Assembly: GCA_026315105.1 (NCBI GenBank)
Contig: CM048744.1
Coordinates: 372,585,159 to 372,649,158 of the forward strand
Reading direction: 5' to 3'
Origin: Locusta migratoria
Taxonomy: Eukaryota > Arthropoda > Insecta > Orthoptera > Acrididae
DNA: 64,000 bases
In this document: in pieces, positions 10,671 through 21,940 of the stretch
How the letters are laid out: every line of letters starts with the position of its first letter
Numbering within the stretch: position 1 is the stretch's first letter
The notes under the pieces: model-generated
Seen by the model: only the letters and a program-made list of their open reading frames with translations
What the model was told of the DNA's origin: nothing
Databases searched by the model: none
Program-made: the position numbers and the translations under genes

Positions 10671-11190
10671 ATGGTAGACAACGAAGGACTGACTCCAACG
10701 GACTTTCAGCTGCCCCCGTGGGGCCAGATTTTGCAGCAATCGTTACAGACTGTAGTTGAGTCCGTTCAGCGGTTAACGACTATTGTGTTGGGTCAGGCGG
10801 ACCGTTTTGGCATTGGAGCGGTTTTGGCCCATAAGTATCCCAATGGGGCGTTCCGACCATTGCGTATGCCTCTAAGATGTTGATGGCAACTCAGCAACGG
10901 TACTCGCAAATTGAAAAGGAGGCATTAGCTATTGTCTATGCTTTGAAAAAATTTCATGTTTATTTGTATGGGGTCAAAATTCATCTTATTACTGACCATA
11001 AGCCCTTGGTGTCTTTCACCCTACAGCAGCGCTCCCCGACAAGGCAGCTCATAGGTTGCAATGTTGGGCCCTCTTTCTTTCCCATTATAATTATGAAATC
11101 CATTTCCGTCCCACGGCACAGCATGCTAACATGGACACGTTATCGCGCCTTCCGGCGGGGCCTGATCTCGACTTTGACTGAGAAGAACTT
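10671..11190 (+). pseudogene. gag N-terminus fused to RNase H (gypsy)
   Basis: ATG at 10671 opens a gag-like start (MVDNEGLTPTDF, PPWGQILQQ) of about 43 codons that runs straight into RNase H sequence (FGIGAVLAHKYPNG, YSQIEKEALAIVYALKKF, LITDHKPLV). The join near 10800 marks a large internal deletion that removed the rest of gag, protease and reverse transcriptase; it probably also removed the first RNase H aspartate. A 1-bp deletion near 10860 and another frame change near 11020 break the reading frame. Confidence 0.85.
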
Positions 11191-11199
11191 TTATGCTTT

Positions 11200-12224
11200 T
11201 ATTTGGATGAGGAAGCTCAGGCTACTGTTGATGGTTTTCCTATTACAGCGCCAGTGTTGGCCAAGGCGGTGTCGTCAGATCCCGTGCTGCGGCGCGTCCT
11301 TCACTACATTCGAGTGGGCTGGCCTGACGTCCCTCCACGTCGGGCTTCAGATCCCCTCCGTAACTATTATTCCTTCCGTTTTCGCCTGTCTGAATGGGGC
11401 GGGGTTCTCCTTTTGGCTACAGATGGACAGGCTCCGCGGGTGCTGATTCCGGTGGATCTTCGTTCCAAAGTGCTTCAGATGCCTCTTGAAGGACACTGGT
11501 GAGTATCCCGCATGAAAACGTTGGCTCGCCGGCATGTGTTTTGGCCCGGCATCGATGGGGACATTACGAGGCTGGTGGCTAAGTGTTCGTTGTGTGCTTT
11601 ACAGCAAGCAACGCCTCGGGCGTCTCTCTCTTCTTGGCTGCAGCCCCGACAGCCGTGGGAGCGGGTGCACATAGATTACGCGGGCCCCTTCCTGAACTCT
11701 TATTGGTTTTTTCTCGTAGATGCGTACTCCAACTTTCCATACATTTTTCGTTGCCATACCATGTCCTCTGCAGTAACTATTCACTGTCTAAGGTTTTTGC
11801 TTTGGAGGGGTTTCCACACACACTCGTTTCAGATAATGGCACTCCTTTCACTTCTTCTGTTTTTCGAGATTTTTGTGCTCGTCTGGGTATACGCCACATT
11901 ACGGCCCCTCCGTTTCATCCTCAGTCTAATGGCGAAGTGGAAAGGTTTGTGCGTACGTTTAAAACTCAAATGCGCAAATATGTGGCCTCTTGCTCTGTGG
12001 ATGATGCCATTATCCGGTTCTTGATGTCGTATTGGTTCACTCCGGTGGGGGAGCGCAGCCCGGCGGAACTGCTTCACGGCCAGCAACCTCGCACTCTTTC
12101 ATTTGTTGTTGCCTCAGCCACCGAGTGTGCCCCCACGGCCATCAGGTCGGTATATTCCGGGGTCGCTAGTGTGGGCGCGTGGGTTTGGCCGGCATCCTCG
12201 TTGGCTGCCGGGTAAGGTGAAGTC
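11200..12224 (+). pseudogene. Integrase region of the gypsy element
   Basis: Zinc-binding region (RHVFWPGIDGDI, CSLCALQQ) is followed by the core: HIDYAGPF with the first Asp, VSDNGTPF with the second, and HPQSNGEVERF with the Glu. All three DDE residues are present. A frameshift near 11780 splits the core between two frames. The C-terminal part (SPAELLHGQQPRTL) is followed by a proline-rich, unalignable tail up to the polypurine tract. Without the frameshift this would be the best kept domain of the element. Confidence 0.85.
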
Positions 12225-12847
12225 GTGCCTCGGCCGTCGACTTTGAACTGTGGACACTGCTATGGGCACTCTTCGTCGACACTGGGATCAGTTGCGCCCG
12301 CGACTCCCGGAAGATTCACGGTCACCTCCTCCAGCCCCGCCTCCTCCAGGGCCTGTCTAGCCGGCCTGCTCAGTGCCAACATCTTTGGGGGGACCGACTT
12401 CTGCGCTGCATGCTGGGTCTGCCCGAGCTCCGTCGGCGGTAAGGCCGCCTTTCCCGGCTCAGGCACCAGTCCCAGCAGCCACATACCTGAGCAACGGGTC
12501 ACCTCCTCCTTCGGCTCCCCTCACTGAGCATCCAGCACTGGACAGGGGGGAGGAAGCCACCGCTTCTGAGTCTATGGACATCCAGACTCCAGAAAGGACC
12601 ATGACTCAACCTGTGAGTGAGGAAACTGCTCCTTTTTTATCTCCAATTCTGGGATTCGATGGTGCGCCCTCATCCCCGGTCATCGCGAGCAACATACACA
12701 GAGGTACCAGCCACTCCTGGCACAGACGAACAGGACATTATCAGCCCTATGGGGTAGTACCAGCCCGACACTGACAGCCAGAGATGGACGAGGCCTCACC
12801 CATGGACGTAGCCTGGGTGCGGTTGGCACCCCTGGACATTACACCGT

Positions 12848-12860
12848 AAAGGGGGAGGAA
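12848..12860 (+). promoter_or_regulatory. Polypurine tract
   Basis: AAAGGGGGAGGAA lies immediately upstream of the 3' LTR, the normal plus-strand primer site of LTR retrotransposons. Confidence 0.9.
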
Positions 12861-13108
12861 TGTGGTAACGCGCGGCGCGTGTGTTTAGACGGCGCGCCGC
12901 CCGTTACCAGAACTGGCCGCTGTGCGGCGCTGGCGGCACTATCGTGCTGCAACCTGCCGGCCGCGCAGCGTTTGAGAGAGGCAGGGACAGCCGAGACATC
13001 GCCTCAGTTGCGTACTGTGTGTGCTAGCGAACCTATCTATTGTGACTTTGATGTGACTGCTCAGTGTTAGCCGAGATACATTGTTTAATAGTGTTAGTAG
13101 TCATAACA
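12861..13108 (+). repeat. 3' LTR of the gypsy element
   Basis: 248 bp, aligned without gaps to 10372-10619 with eight substitutions. It ends TAGTCATAACA and is followed by the target duplication GATGC. Confidence 0.95.
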
Positions 13109-13113
13109 GATGC

Positions 13114-14312
13114 ATACATTTTGTGAAATGGGCACTTGCAGGTTGTAGAGAATGTAGTAGTTTTGAAGTGCCAAAAACTGTATTTCTGACTTTTGCCGTG
13201 TCTTAATCAAGTCTAAATTATAAAATCTACTTTCATTCCAACTCTACATGGACAAGTACTTGAAGCCATCTAAATGTCTAATACAGTAGAGTGATAAGTA
13301 TAAAGTAGAACACTTGTAGGTTTATCCTTGATTTTCAAATGTATGACATTACCCCGGAACCCAGGATACTGACGCCACTGTGTATAGTTTCACAATATAT
13401 TTTTAACAATAAAACTTAACAAAATACATGGCTGAAAAAAAATATAATGAAGTAGTATTAGCTGGCAAAGCTGTGGTGTCATTCTGTACGAAAAAGACAC
13501 ACTTATAATAAGGTAAAAAAAAAAGAAAGGAAAAAAACTGGTTTCCCTTAAGGGCCACCATTCCCCTGTCTCCCCCTATATGTTATTTGTTTGAAGGCTT
13601 TCGATTTTTTACAATTGCTGACAACTTATTACTTGAGCCAGATGTGGTAGTGTGGAAAGTATTTCTAATTTACTAATCCCTACAGCGAAAACTTTTGTTC
13701 TGAAAATTGGGCTGATTCTGTATGTGTTTGTTCAAATAATTTATGGGAATATTGTTGGGTAACTTCTTCAACAACAGCCAGTATTTCAGGAGGCAAATGC
13801 CTGTCATTTTAAGGTATAACAGGAAAGACTGCTCTTCATGTCTACAATCTTTTTCAATAAGGCTTCATTCTTTTATCAACTACTCACAAAATTTTCCAAA
13901 TCCATAGATAAAATTGTAAGTCTCTTATTGGGGGGAGGGGGGATGGGGGATGGGGGCAGCGTCACAGCTTTGGCCATGTGTCAACTGTGGCACCTCAATA
14001 CAACTGTGGCTCTGAACCCCCCCTCCCTTACCCCTGAGAGGAAAGATTTATCTATGGCCCTGGTGTGTTACCATTGTACCACTTCACTTGGTATGGGAGA
14101 ACTTCTGTTCTATGTGAGAATGCCATGCAGAATATTAAACGATCAAATGTAACATAAGAAACAACTATAATGACATATACACACGTTTAAATAATTACCA
14201 ACAACATATATCAAAATGAAATTGAATTAAGGAATGGAAAAGATAGAGATATGGACATAAAATGTTTCTGGCATAAAATAATTTAATGTTACAAATATAA
14301 AAAATAGAAAAT
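13114..14312. other. Non-coding stretch, nothing recognised
   Basis: AT-rich sequence with an A/G-rich tract near 13520 and G-runs near 13930. Short open stretches lack protein-like composition. No repeats were matched to other parts of the window. Confidence 0.5.
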
Positions 14313-14575
14313 GGATGACTTACCCAAAGGACCTGCTCGTCGACACACAAATAAAATCACACACATACAAGCTTTAGCAACCGTTGGTCGCTTCTTCAGG
14401 AAAAGAGGAAGAAAGGAGAGGAGAAAGGGAAGGATATGGGTTTTAAGAAAGTGGAAAAGGAGTCTTTCCAATCCCAGGAGTGGAAGGACTTACCTTAGGG
14501 GAAAAAAGGAAGGTAAACAAATACACACACACACACTCACACATATCCAAACACACACACCAAGACAGACATTTG
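14313..14575 (-). mobile_element. Penelope-like tail repeat, subfamily A
   Basis: Minus-strand copy. From right to left it shows TGTCTGTCTTGGTGTG, a TG-rich tract, GGATTGGAAAGACTCC, CTGAAGAAGCGACCAACGG with GGTTGCTAAAGC, then CGACGAGCAGGTCC and TTGGGTAAGTCATCC. The usual GAAA is TAAA here; the GCGACC/GGTTGC stem is intact. Confidence 0.55.
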
Positions 14576-15158
14576 TAAAAAGCAAAGAAGTTGTTAATGT
14601 TACCTAAAATAACTAAACACTATGTTTAAATACATCTATTTGAGAGACTGTCAATGAATTTCAATATTATAAACTACAGGATATCAGTAATGTTCATCGG
14701 TACTATAGGGGAAGTTAGGTTTTTGGGAAGGGGTAAATTAAACTGAAACACATAGGAAATTGCAGAAATATTGAAAATAGTGAAAGATATTATATCCAAC
14801 AAAGATAATGAAAATATTTAAAAAAGGGAAAAAATATTATAAATAATTAAATCAGTAACTAGAATTGACTTATATGGGTATGAAGAGCTGGTATTGATGA
14901 CTAGATCAATTGTATTTAGTGATTCCAACCATTCCTGCATAAATAAAGAGCTGGTATCAAGAACATGAAGTTAGGCAAGAAAATTAATTCTCTGAAGAAT
15001 TGATGCATGGATAAATTCTAGTGTCCAGTTCAACTTGCCAGCTTTGAATGACATCATACTTCATCCACAATCTTTATGTGTAATGTTTCTGGGGCACACC
15101 TTACATTTATGTCAAAATGCAGTTAAGTCATGGGTATAAGCATGTAATTAAAAATCTC
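14576..15158. other. Non-coding AT-rich stretch with one dispersed repeat
   Basis: It holds the second copy (14987-15096) of the 110-bp repeat also found at 9228-9339; otherwise nothing recognised. Confidence 0.5.
14987..15096 (+). repeat. About 110-bp dispersed repeat, copy 2
   Basis: Direct-orientation partner of 9228-9339, with substitutions and two small gaps (for example TTGAATGACATC versus TTGAATAATGACATC). Confidence 0.6.
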
Positions 15159-15440
15159 TGTCTAGGTGTGTTTGTGTTTGGATATGTGTGAGTGTGTGTG
15201 TATTTGTTTACCTTCCTTTTTGTCCCCTAAGGTAAGTCCCTCCACTCCTGGGATTGGAATGACTCCTTTCCCACTTCCTTAAAACCCATATCCTTCCCTT
15301 TCTCCTCCCCTTTTTTCCTATTTTCCTGAAGAAGCTGCCAGTGGTGGCGAAAGCTTGTATGTGTGTTTGATTGTGATTTTTATTTTTATTTTTATGTCTA
15401 TCGACGAGCCGGTCCTTTTGGGTAAGTCATCCATTTTCTA
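15159..15440 (+). mobile_element. Penelope-like tail repeat, subfamily A
   Basis: It starts CTGTCTAGGTGTGTTTG and carries CCTAAGGTAAGTCCCTCC internally. The stem motif CTGAAGAAGCTGCCAGTGG with GGTGGCGAAAG lies at 15326-15352. It ends CGACGAGCCGGTCC then TTTTGGGTAAGTCATCC and a T-rich border. The G in the internal AAGGTAAGT and the terminal GGTAAGT match the 5' splice-site consensus. Confidence 0.55.
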
Positions 15441-18430
15441 TTTTTTATATTTGTTTATCCCACCATGATAGTTTCCTTCAATACTTTTAAATATATGATA
15501 TTAACAGTGACTTGTAGTAACCACAAATATAATCAGTAACAGGAACTATGATGTAACATATGACATTTTGGTCAAGGCCAATGTGTGGGATCACACACTA
15601 GAATTGACCCTGATACATAAGTCCCTTTCAATTGTATGAACTGCTTTGTTTGTAAACAAGTAGCCCATCAATTTTCATTTATAGAATTTATCACAACATT
15701 TTTAGTATTTAGTCTACACTAATGAATATGTATCTAAACAAAAATCTGCAACATTCAGGTTAGAAACTTTCATTAGGACATAAACAAAATAATAATAGGT
15801 GTGCTGAAGTAAATCAGGGTAACATATATGATAGACTAAAGTTTAATAGGCGGTGGTTATTTTTCATGCTACACATAACAAAATATGTGTCAATGTCAGC
15901 AGAAATATCTGTACAATTTAAAAAGTTTTTAAAAGTGCTTGTCTGACATTCTGAAGTACCCTGTGTCCTTCAAGCCAAAACAAAATGTTCCATTTATAAA
16001 ATGCACTATATCAATGCTCCATTTTATCAGACAGCATGACTCCTTTAGCAGCATGCTAGGATACTATGGTGCATGAATGTAATTACAGAACCTTACTTTT
16101 TAAAAGTGACATTTAAATGTAGCAACTATTGTTTATATTAAAAAGAATTAATCAAGGGTATTAATTTTTCATACATGACATGGATGTGAGATGTAATCTA
16201 CCATGTCAAAATCATTCAATCAATTAAAATAGATAAAACTAGACGGTGAGAGCAATAATTCATCCATTTTACCTGCGCACCAGCCATTCATGTTTGTTTT
16301 CTCCATGAGAGGCTAGTGTTACTGCTGGACCTGTTAGAAAACACCCAATATGAAACAGATCTTAAAGTGTGCTGAAACAAACTACATGTCCTATTGGAAG
16401 ACAGTAGGAAATATATCTGTTGAAAAAGAAATTCTGAATCATACAATAAAAAGAATAAGAAAAATAAGAATGATAGAATGCTAAATTTAAAAATAATTTA
16501 TTTTTGTCTTATTGCTTCACAGAACACAGCAGAAACATTAAAAAAGGAAAATACTTCTATATGTTCTGTATTTGGAATACATTTGGAAGTGTTTCCCTTT
16601 TTTAATATTAAAAAACTGAGAATAACAGGTCACTTATTCTCATAAAATAGAGGAATTAATTGTAAAATTCAGAATAAATCAGATATTAAATAGAAAGCTC
16701 ACTCAGTATTTCAAGTTGCTGATGTGTAATATCTATTCTGATGATGAAAAGTATCAGTTTTTCAAATGCTTTTCTTCTGTTTTTTGGCTAAGGAGCTCTA
16801 TCTTTTCAAAATCTGATACTTCTTTTTGTCATCATTATATGTTTTGTCACTTGAATTTCATAGGTTTTTCTTCTCTGCTAAAGATGCATAAGTAAATATA
16901 ATGGTTAGATACTCTGAAGTTTCTTAGTAAGTGTAACAAATTTTATAATGAATCCCTTAACAAAATTCAGCTGAACCATATCAACAAATATTTTCTTTAT
17001 ACCCTTCCTTCAATGTTATGCAATCAAAGCTTCTTGAAGATGTTCTATACACAGGTAAGTAATTCAAAATGATCTTAAATGCAAATTAAATTTGTTTTTG
17101 AGTGTGATTTTCTATTCTGTGCCTACCTGCTGCTCAGTGATCAGCATTACCATGATTTGCAACCAGTCCAATTATATGATTGATATTCATACCTGGACTT
17201 TCCAGTGTCAAATTATTTTTTTAAATATATATTTGCTATACAGAGACTCTATTTTTAATTTAATTCCTCATATATTTATTTATTAAAATTCTCTGCAAAG
17301 AGATGCTGAGTGAATCATGTACTGAAAGAAAACAAAGAGAAAACCAGTTTATGCTCTCACAAAAGTATTACAAATAGCTAAAGCCTGCACATCCAAAAGT
17401 GTGTTAAAAATACATCTCACAACAGTTTAGTTTCAGACACTAGTTATACAGAGTGGCAGTCACTTTCCGATAAGGCCTCTACTTGCTCTGCGGCCAGGAC
17501 AACCCTATAAGGACCTATATCTCACTAATAGTGATCCTATGAACAGCTGCAAGTGAATGAAATGAGCCAATGTTTTATGGATATGGAAAGTTTTCAAAAT
17601 TCATCCCAAAAAAGTCCCTTAATACATTCAATGGCAAGTGATCTGTTGAGTTACTTTTCCCTTTATGTGATCACTAAACCAATCATTTCTAAAGTCACCA
17701 CTGCTGAAGGCACCCAAGACAATCTTGGCACTAATAGATGTAATCATGTTCATATGTTACAAAAGTTTCCAATTTGATTTAGTTATTAAAGCCACTCACC
17801 CAGTAAGCTGTCTGGTGGTATGATTTACAGAAGACAATACAGGAATTGAAAAAGTACTCAGATAAACGGACACAAGAAAATGTTTTCATCTGAATATCCC
17901 ACACCAATATGACTTAATGTTCTGGTCATGGGTAGAGAAGGACATAACTGTCCACAATGAAGAAATATTGATGAGATGCAAGCATTTCAAAAATGTAAAA
18001 GTTCTGGATGTGAGCAACATTGGATGCAAATTCCACACCTGACATGGGCCACAACTTAACAGACTAGGGAAGAAATTTCTTGTTAAAAGCTTAACTGGCA
18101 GCATCAAAAATGACATCCAACACCAAATGCAGAAATTACTTTACAGTGTTACTCCAAAAACAGTCCATCAGCTGAACATCCACACTTCAGTTATCAACAT
18201 CTCCCAGCAGGAATTTATTTATGCTCAAAACATTTAAATTTTCAGACATGGCAGTTTTATCAATGTTACAGTTATTACAAATATTTTACAATATATTACA
18301 ATTGCAAATTTTTTACAGTGTAGGCTATTACACTTACAGTACTTTTTCTCATACAGGACTGTTCCTTACACAACTGTTTCTGTTAAAGGGGGCATTTTTG
18401 TATAAGCCACTGCTTTAGTTGCTTTTTAAA
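15441..18430. other. Long AT-rich non-coding stretch
   Basis: About 3 kb without a convincing gene. Between 17850 and 18215 the plus strand has a partly open, protein-like frame (DLMFWSWVEKDITVHNEE, VTPKTVHQLNIHTS) broken by one stop. It may be a degenerate mobile-element ORF, but I do not recognise it. Confidence 0.4.
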
Positions 18431-18473
18431 GGTATACCCTGTTGACATTTTAAGTTCGTTGGGCAATTAATTA

Positions 18474-19055
18474 TCAAAATAGCGCAATTGACATAGGGGA
18501 TTTTGCAGTTAAAGTTAATCTTCTGCTAACCTCGTGAATGTCTCTTTTGTTCCTTGTGATATGACTGTGTACTTCCATGTTCCTCTTTGTAACTTTGGTA
18601 CCCTCTTTGACTAACATTACCATTTCCACCATATACATTGCATAAACTGCAGGAATATTAAATTTTGTGAAAAGATTTTTGCAGGATGTTCCTGGTTTTA
18701 CTTTTGCAATTATCCTCGTGGGCCTCTTCTGCATTATGAAAACCCTTTTCATATTTGTGTTAGAAGTTTCACCCCACAGTGCTATTTCATATGACAAGAA
18801 AGGGTGTACTAATCCAAAATATACAGCCCATAGCGTTCCTGAATTAAGGTATGGTGACAATTTTCTTAATACATATAGACCAGATTGATTTTTTTTGCAG
18901 ATATGTATGGTCTACGTGTTGCTTCCATGAAAGTCGTTTGTCTATGTGTAAGCCTAGAAATTTACTTTCTGGACAGATTTTTGACAGAGTAGCTTCATTT
19001 TCAATACTTCGCCTATTTGAACCAATAGGTAGAAAGTGAATAACATTGGTTTTAT
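18474..19055 (-). pseudogene. C-terminal reverse transcriptase fragment of a jockey/CR1-type LINE
   Basis: Two minus-strand frames with one shift near 18855 give the typical late RT region: KFLGLHIDKRLSWKQHVDH, then YFGLVHPFLSYEIALWGETS, KRVFIMQKRPTRIIA and SCKNLFTKFNI. The order matches the thumb/connection region of non-LTR retrotransposons that ends in FLG..D..L.W..H and W.....QK..R.I. The catalytic YADD-type box lies upstream and is absent, cut off by the foldback insertion at 19052. Confidence 0.7.
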
Positions 19056-19123
19056 TCATGAAAAGTAAAGAAAATTTGACTTGCCAGGTGAAAAGGCACC
19101 GGTTTGTTGACACATGAATAAAT

Positions 19124-19155
<32 letters not shown>

Positions 19156-19214
19156 GCTTTTGCAACCCCAGGTTTCCTTTTCCCTCTCCTTTCCTGCTGG
19201 GGTTGCACAAGCTC

Positions 19215-19276
<62 letters not shown>

Positions 19277-19340
19277 TTGTGTGAATGAACTGGCGCCTTT
19301 TCACCTGGTAAGTCAAATTTTCTTTACTTTTCATAAATAT
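19052..19340 (+). repeat. Foldback repeat with about 40-bp terminal inverted repeats
   Basis: The left end ATGAAAAGTAAAGAAAATTT-GACTTGCCAGGTGAAAAGGC is mirrored at the right end (GCCTTTTCACCTGGTAAGTC, then AAATTTTCTTTACTTTTCAT). Inside are an (AC)n tract, the inverted pair TTGCAACCCCAG and CTGGGGTTGCA, and a (TG)n tract of about 26 units. It interrupts the LINE fragment. The right end carries GGTAAGT like the Penelope-like tails. Confidence 0.75.
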
Positions 19341-19397
19341 TTTTCCAAAAAAAGGAATGTTTCCCTCTATATTATTATTAGTATTATATGTAAAAAA

Positions 19398-19672
19398 AAT
19401 ATATGAAGTCTACTTACCAGGCGAAGGAGCACAGGCAGTGATAGTAACAAACACACACTCACATATACAAACACTAGCTTTCGCAGCCTAGCTGCTTCAT
19501 CAGGCAGAAGGGAAGGAGAGGGAAAAGGAAATGATAAGGGTTTTAAGGGAGTGGGCAAGGAGTCATTCCAATCCCAGGACACAAAAGACTTACCTTGGGG
19601 GAAAAAAAGAGGGTAAACAAATGCACACACACACCCACACATTCACACAGACACAAGTACACCTAGGCAGTT
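19398..19672 (-). mobile_element. Penelope-like tail repeat, subfamily B
   Basis: Minus-strand copy: CTAGGTGTACTTG, TTTGTTTACCCTC, CCAAGGTAAGTC, GGGATTGGAATGACTCC, CTGATGAAGCAGCTAGGCTGC with GAAAGCTAG (19479-19503), TGATAGTAAC...CACTGCCTGTGCTCC and CGCCTGGTAAGTAGAC. Subfamily B differs from A in the stem (GCAGC/GCTGC) and in the terminal 45 bp. Confidence 0.55.
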
Positions 19673-19819
19673 GTCTTTTTTTCCCCCCAAGGTAAGTCTT
19701 TCCTGTCCCGGGATTGGAATGACACCTTGCCCACTCCCTTAAAACCCTTATCATTTCCTTTTTCCCCCCTCTCCTTCCCTTCTGCTCGACGAAGCAGCTA
19801 GGCTGCAAAAGCTAGCGTT

Positions 19820-19861
<42 letters not shown>

Positions 19862-19863
19862 TT

Positions 19864-19917
<54 letters not shown>

Positions 19918-19922
19918 TCGAG
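19673..19922 (+). mobile_element. Penelope-like tail repeat, subfamily B, head to head with its neighbour
   Basis: Plus-strand copy joined end to end with 19398-19672, so that the pair forms an inverted repeat. The stem motif has decayed (CTCGACGAAGCAGCTAGGCTGCAAAAG) and the 3' end is replaced by two long (TG)n tracts (19827-19915). Confidence 0.5.
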
Positions 19923-20084
19923 TTGGAGAGGCAACTTGAGCAGGAGGGAGGGGGGGGAGGCAGAGGCGTATCAGTAGGAGATGATGGAGAAACCGAAGAG
20001 GCCGGAAGAGAGGAATCTGCATCAAATGTTATGAGAGAAGGATTGCCCTCGACTGGAGGTGAAGGAGGGCTCGACAAGAGCAGG

Positions 20085-20560
20085 TTAAATGTGGTTTACT
20101 GACACAGTGGAGGGAGAGTTATTAATAAGCAAGGTAAAGGTGTTGGGGGAGCGCCTGAGTATCTGATGAGGGCCCGAGTAAGGAGGGCTCAGTGGAGGAG
20201 GGACTGTATCATCCCATAGCATGACGAACTCACAAGATTCCAGGCTCTTTGGAACAATGACCTGCAGAGGAGTGTGACTGGAGGGAGGTGGAGGACAGAC
20301 CCTCATGCAATGCTGATGAACCCAGTCTACCAGGGTGAGGAGGTCCAACGAGTGAGGAATGGGAGAGGACACGAGTTCGCCAGGTAAAAGTAAGGATTGT
20401 CCATAGACAAATTTGGCAACAGTGCCATGGAGGTCCTCTTTGTAGGTCGCTCATAACCCGAGCAATTTTTGGAAAATCCCGTGCTGTAAGGGGCAAGGGA
20501 TGAAGGGACAAAGCTTGCATGTGGAATCGTCACACCAAATTTTGCCCGTCAACCCAGAAA
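20085..20560 (-). pseudogene. Integrase remnant: zinc-region start joined to C-terminus
   Basis: Minus strand: IWCDDSTCKLCPFIP...HGIFQKLLGL (start of the integrase region) is followed within about 10 codons by DLHGTVAKFVYGQSLLLPGE, the post-core region, and then VMLWDDTVPPPLSPPYSGPH. The whole DDE core is absent, so an internal deletion near 20435 joins the two. The gypsy remnant at 43176-45125 has the same C-terminal signature (DLDGTVAELVYGRTLSLPG). Confidence 0.75.
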
Positions 20561-20699
20561 GAGGTACGAACAGGATGGAGAGTGGAGGAATGATCAGAAA
20601 CTAGTTACGTAAACTTGTCATCAGCTGATTGTAGAATGGCTAGGTTAGAGAGGTTGATCAGGGAAGACATGGCATCGACTCGAGAGAGGAAGTTGGCTC

Positions 20700-21940
20700 A
20701 ATGTTGTCATGTACCTGACATCAGTTTTGAATCGGGAGATGAAATCTAGGAATTGGAAGCATCTAGGAGGAGGATTGGCTGGTGGATTTTGTATTGCGGC
20801 AGCCAAAGGTTTGTGGTTGGTGAAGAGATGGAAAGGACAGCCCTTGATCTCGGAGTGGAAGTGATTGATGGCCTCGTAAATGGCAAAGAGTTCTCAGTCG
20901 AAGGCCAAATACTTCCTCTGAGCATGATTTAACTGGAGAGGAGAGATATTGCCATCTAGAGATTGGCTAAGAACAGCACCAATGGCAGTGTCGCATCGGT
21001 AGTGATAAAGATGTCCCCTCCGGGTGAGGGTGAGCAATAGTAATAGCATTCGATAAAAGGTCTTTGAGGGAAGAGAAAGCCTCAGACATTGTGGAGGTCC
21101 AAGAGATGAGTCAAGTGCCTGATGTATTCTTGCCTGCCAGCGCATCAGTAAGGGGGGCTTGAATATCAGCATCACAGGCAAGTGCTGATGATAATAATTA
21201 ATAGTGCCTATGAACCACCTCAATTCTTTGAATGTGGAGGGGCCTGGTAATTCCTTGATGGCATTGACCTTTCTGGAGGGATGGAAAATGCCATCAGCTG
21301 AAAGAGTGTACCCCTGGAACTTAACTGAAGGTAGGTGCAGTTAATCCTTGCTGTGATACAACTCAATCCCTGCCTTGGCCAAAGTGTCACAGAGAATTTG
21401 TAAATGACGTTTGCTATCTTCAACAGAGTTGCTCGATAGTAAAATGTCATCTAAGTAAAAAAAAAAAAAAAAATTAGGGGAAGGAGAATCTTAGTGATAA
21501 AGCATTTCCAGGTTTGTGTGGCATTTTTAAGTCCAAGTGGCATGAAGCAGTAGTGGTATAAATATATCGGAGTCGTGATGGCAGTCTACTCAACATCCTC
21601 CAGAGCCATGGGTATCTGATGGTACACACATTTGCAGTCAACCACAGAAAAAATTTTAGCACCAGTGAGAGCAAGAGTGAAATTGGCTACAGTAGGAATA
21701 GGATATCTAACCATGATTGTCTTAGCATTGAGCTTATGGTAGTCCCCACACATTCTCAAAGAACCATCGCTTTTTTTTTACTAAGTGACTGGGGGAGGAC
21801 CAACTGTTAGAAGCAGGTTCAATTATGCCTGCTGCTAGTAATTCTATGATCTGTGCTTCCACGGCCACAAATTTTGCAGCACAAAGGTGGCATGGTTTAC
21901 TACATACAGGCGTTTCATCGGTGAGTCAGTCTGTGGACCA
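20700..21940 (-). pseudogene. Reverse transcriptase and RNase H of the minus-strand gypsy element
   Basis: RT blocks in order: ELLAAGIIEPASNSWSSP, VDCKCVYHQIP-ALEDVE, TAITTPIYLYHYCFMPLGLK, and FYLDDILLSSNS with an intact YLDD catalytic pair (near 21450). Then come WFIGTINYYHQHLP and RNase H (TAIGAVLSQSLDG, ELFAIYEAINHFHSE, FTNHKPLAAAI). The usual RNase H TDHKP is TNHKP, so a catalytic Asp is lost. An in-frame TAG after LEDVE and several frameshifts inactivate the gene. Confidence 0.8.

Larger units (their letters stand above)
10372..13108 (+). mobile_element. Ty3/gypsy LTR retrotransposon, internally deleted, with intact ends
   Basis: It is 2737 bp long, with 248-bp LTRs (10372-10619 and 12861-13108), TG...CA ends, a primer-binding region directly after the 5' LTR (TTGGCGACGAAGG) and a polypurine tract AAAGGGGGAGGAA just before the 3' LTR. 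It is flanked by a perfect 5-bp target duplication GATGC (10367-10371 and 13109-13113). The inside keeps a gag N-terminus fused to RNase H and integrase. Protease and the reverse transcriptase core are missing. It is non-autonomous, but the ends needed for mobilisation remain. Confidence 0.95.

Noticed and set aside
19203..20102. Long open frames of repeated VCVCV or THTHT
   Set aside because: Translations of (TG)n and (AC)n microsatellites.
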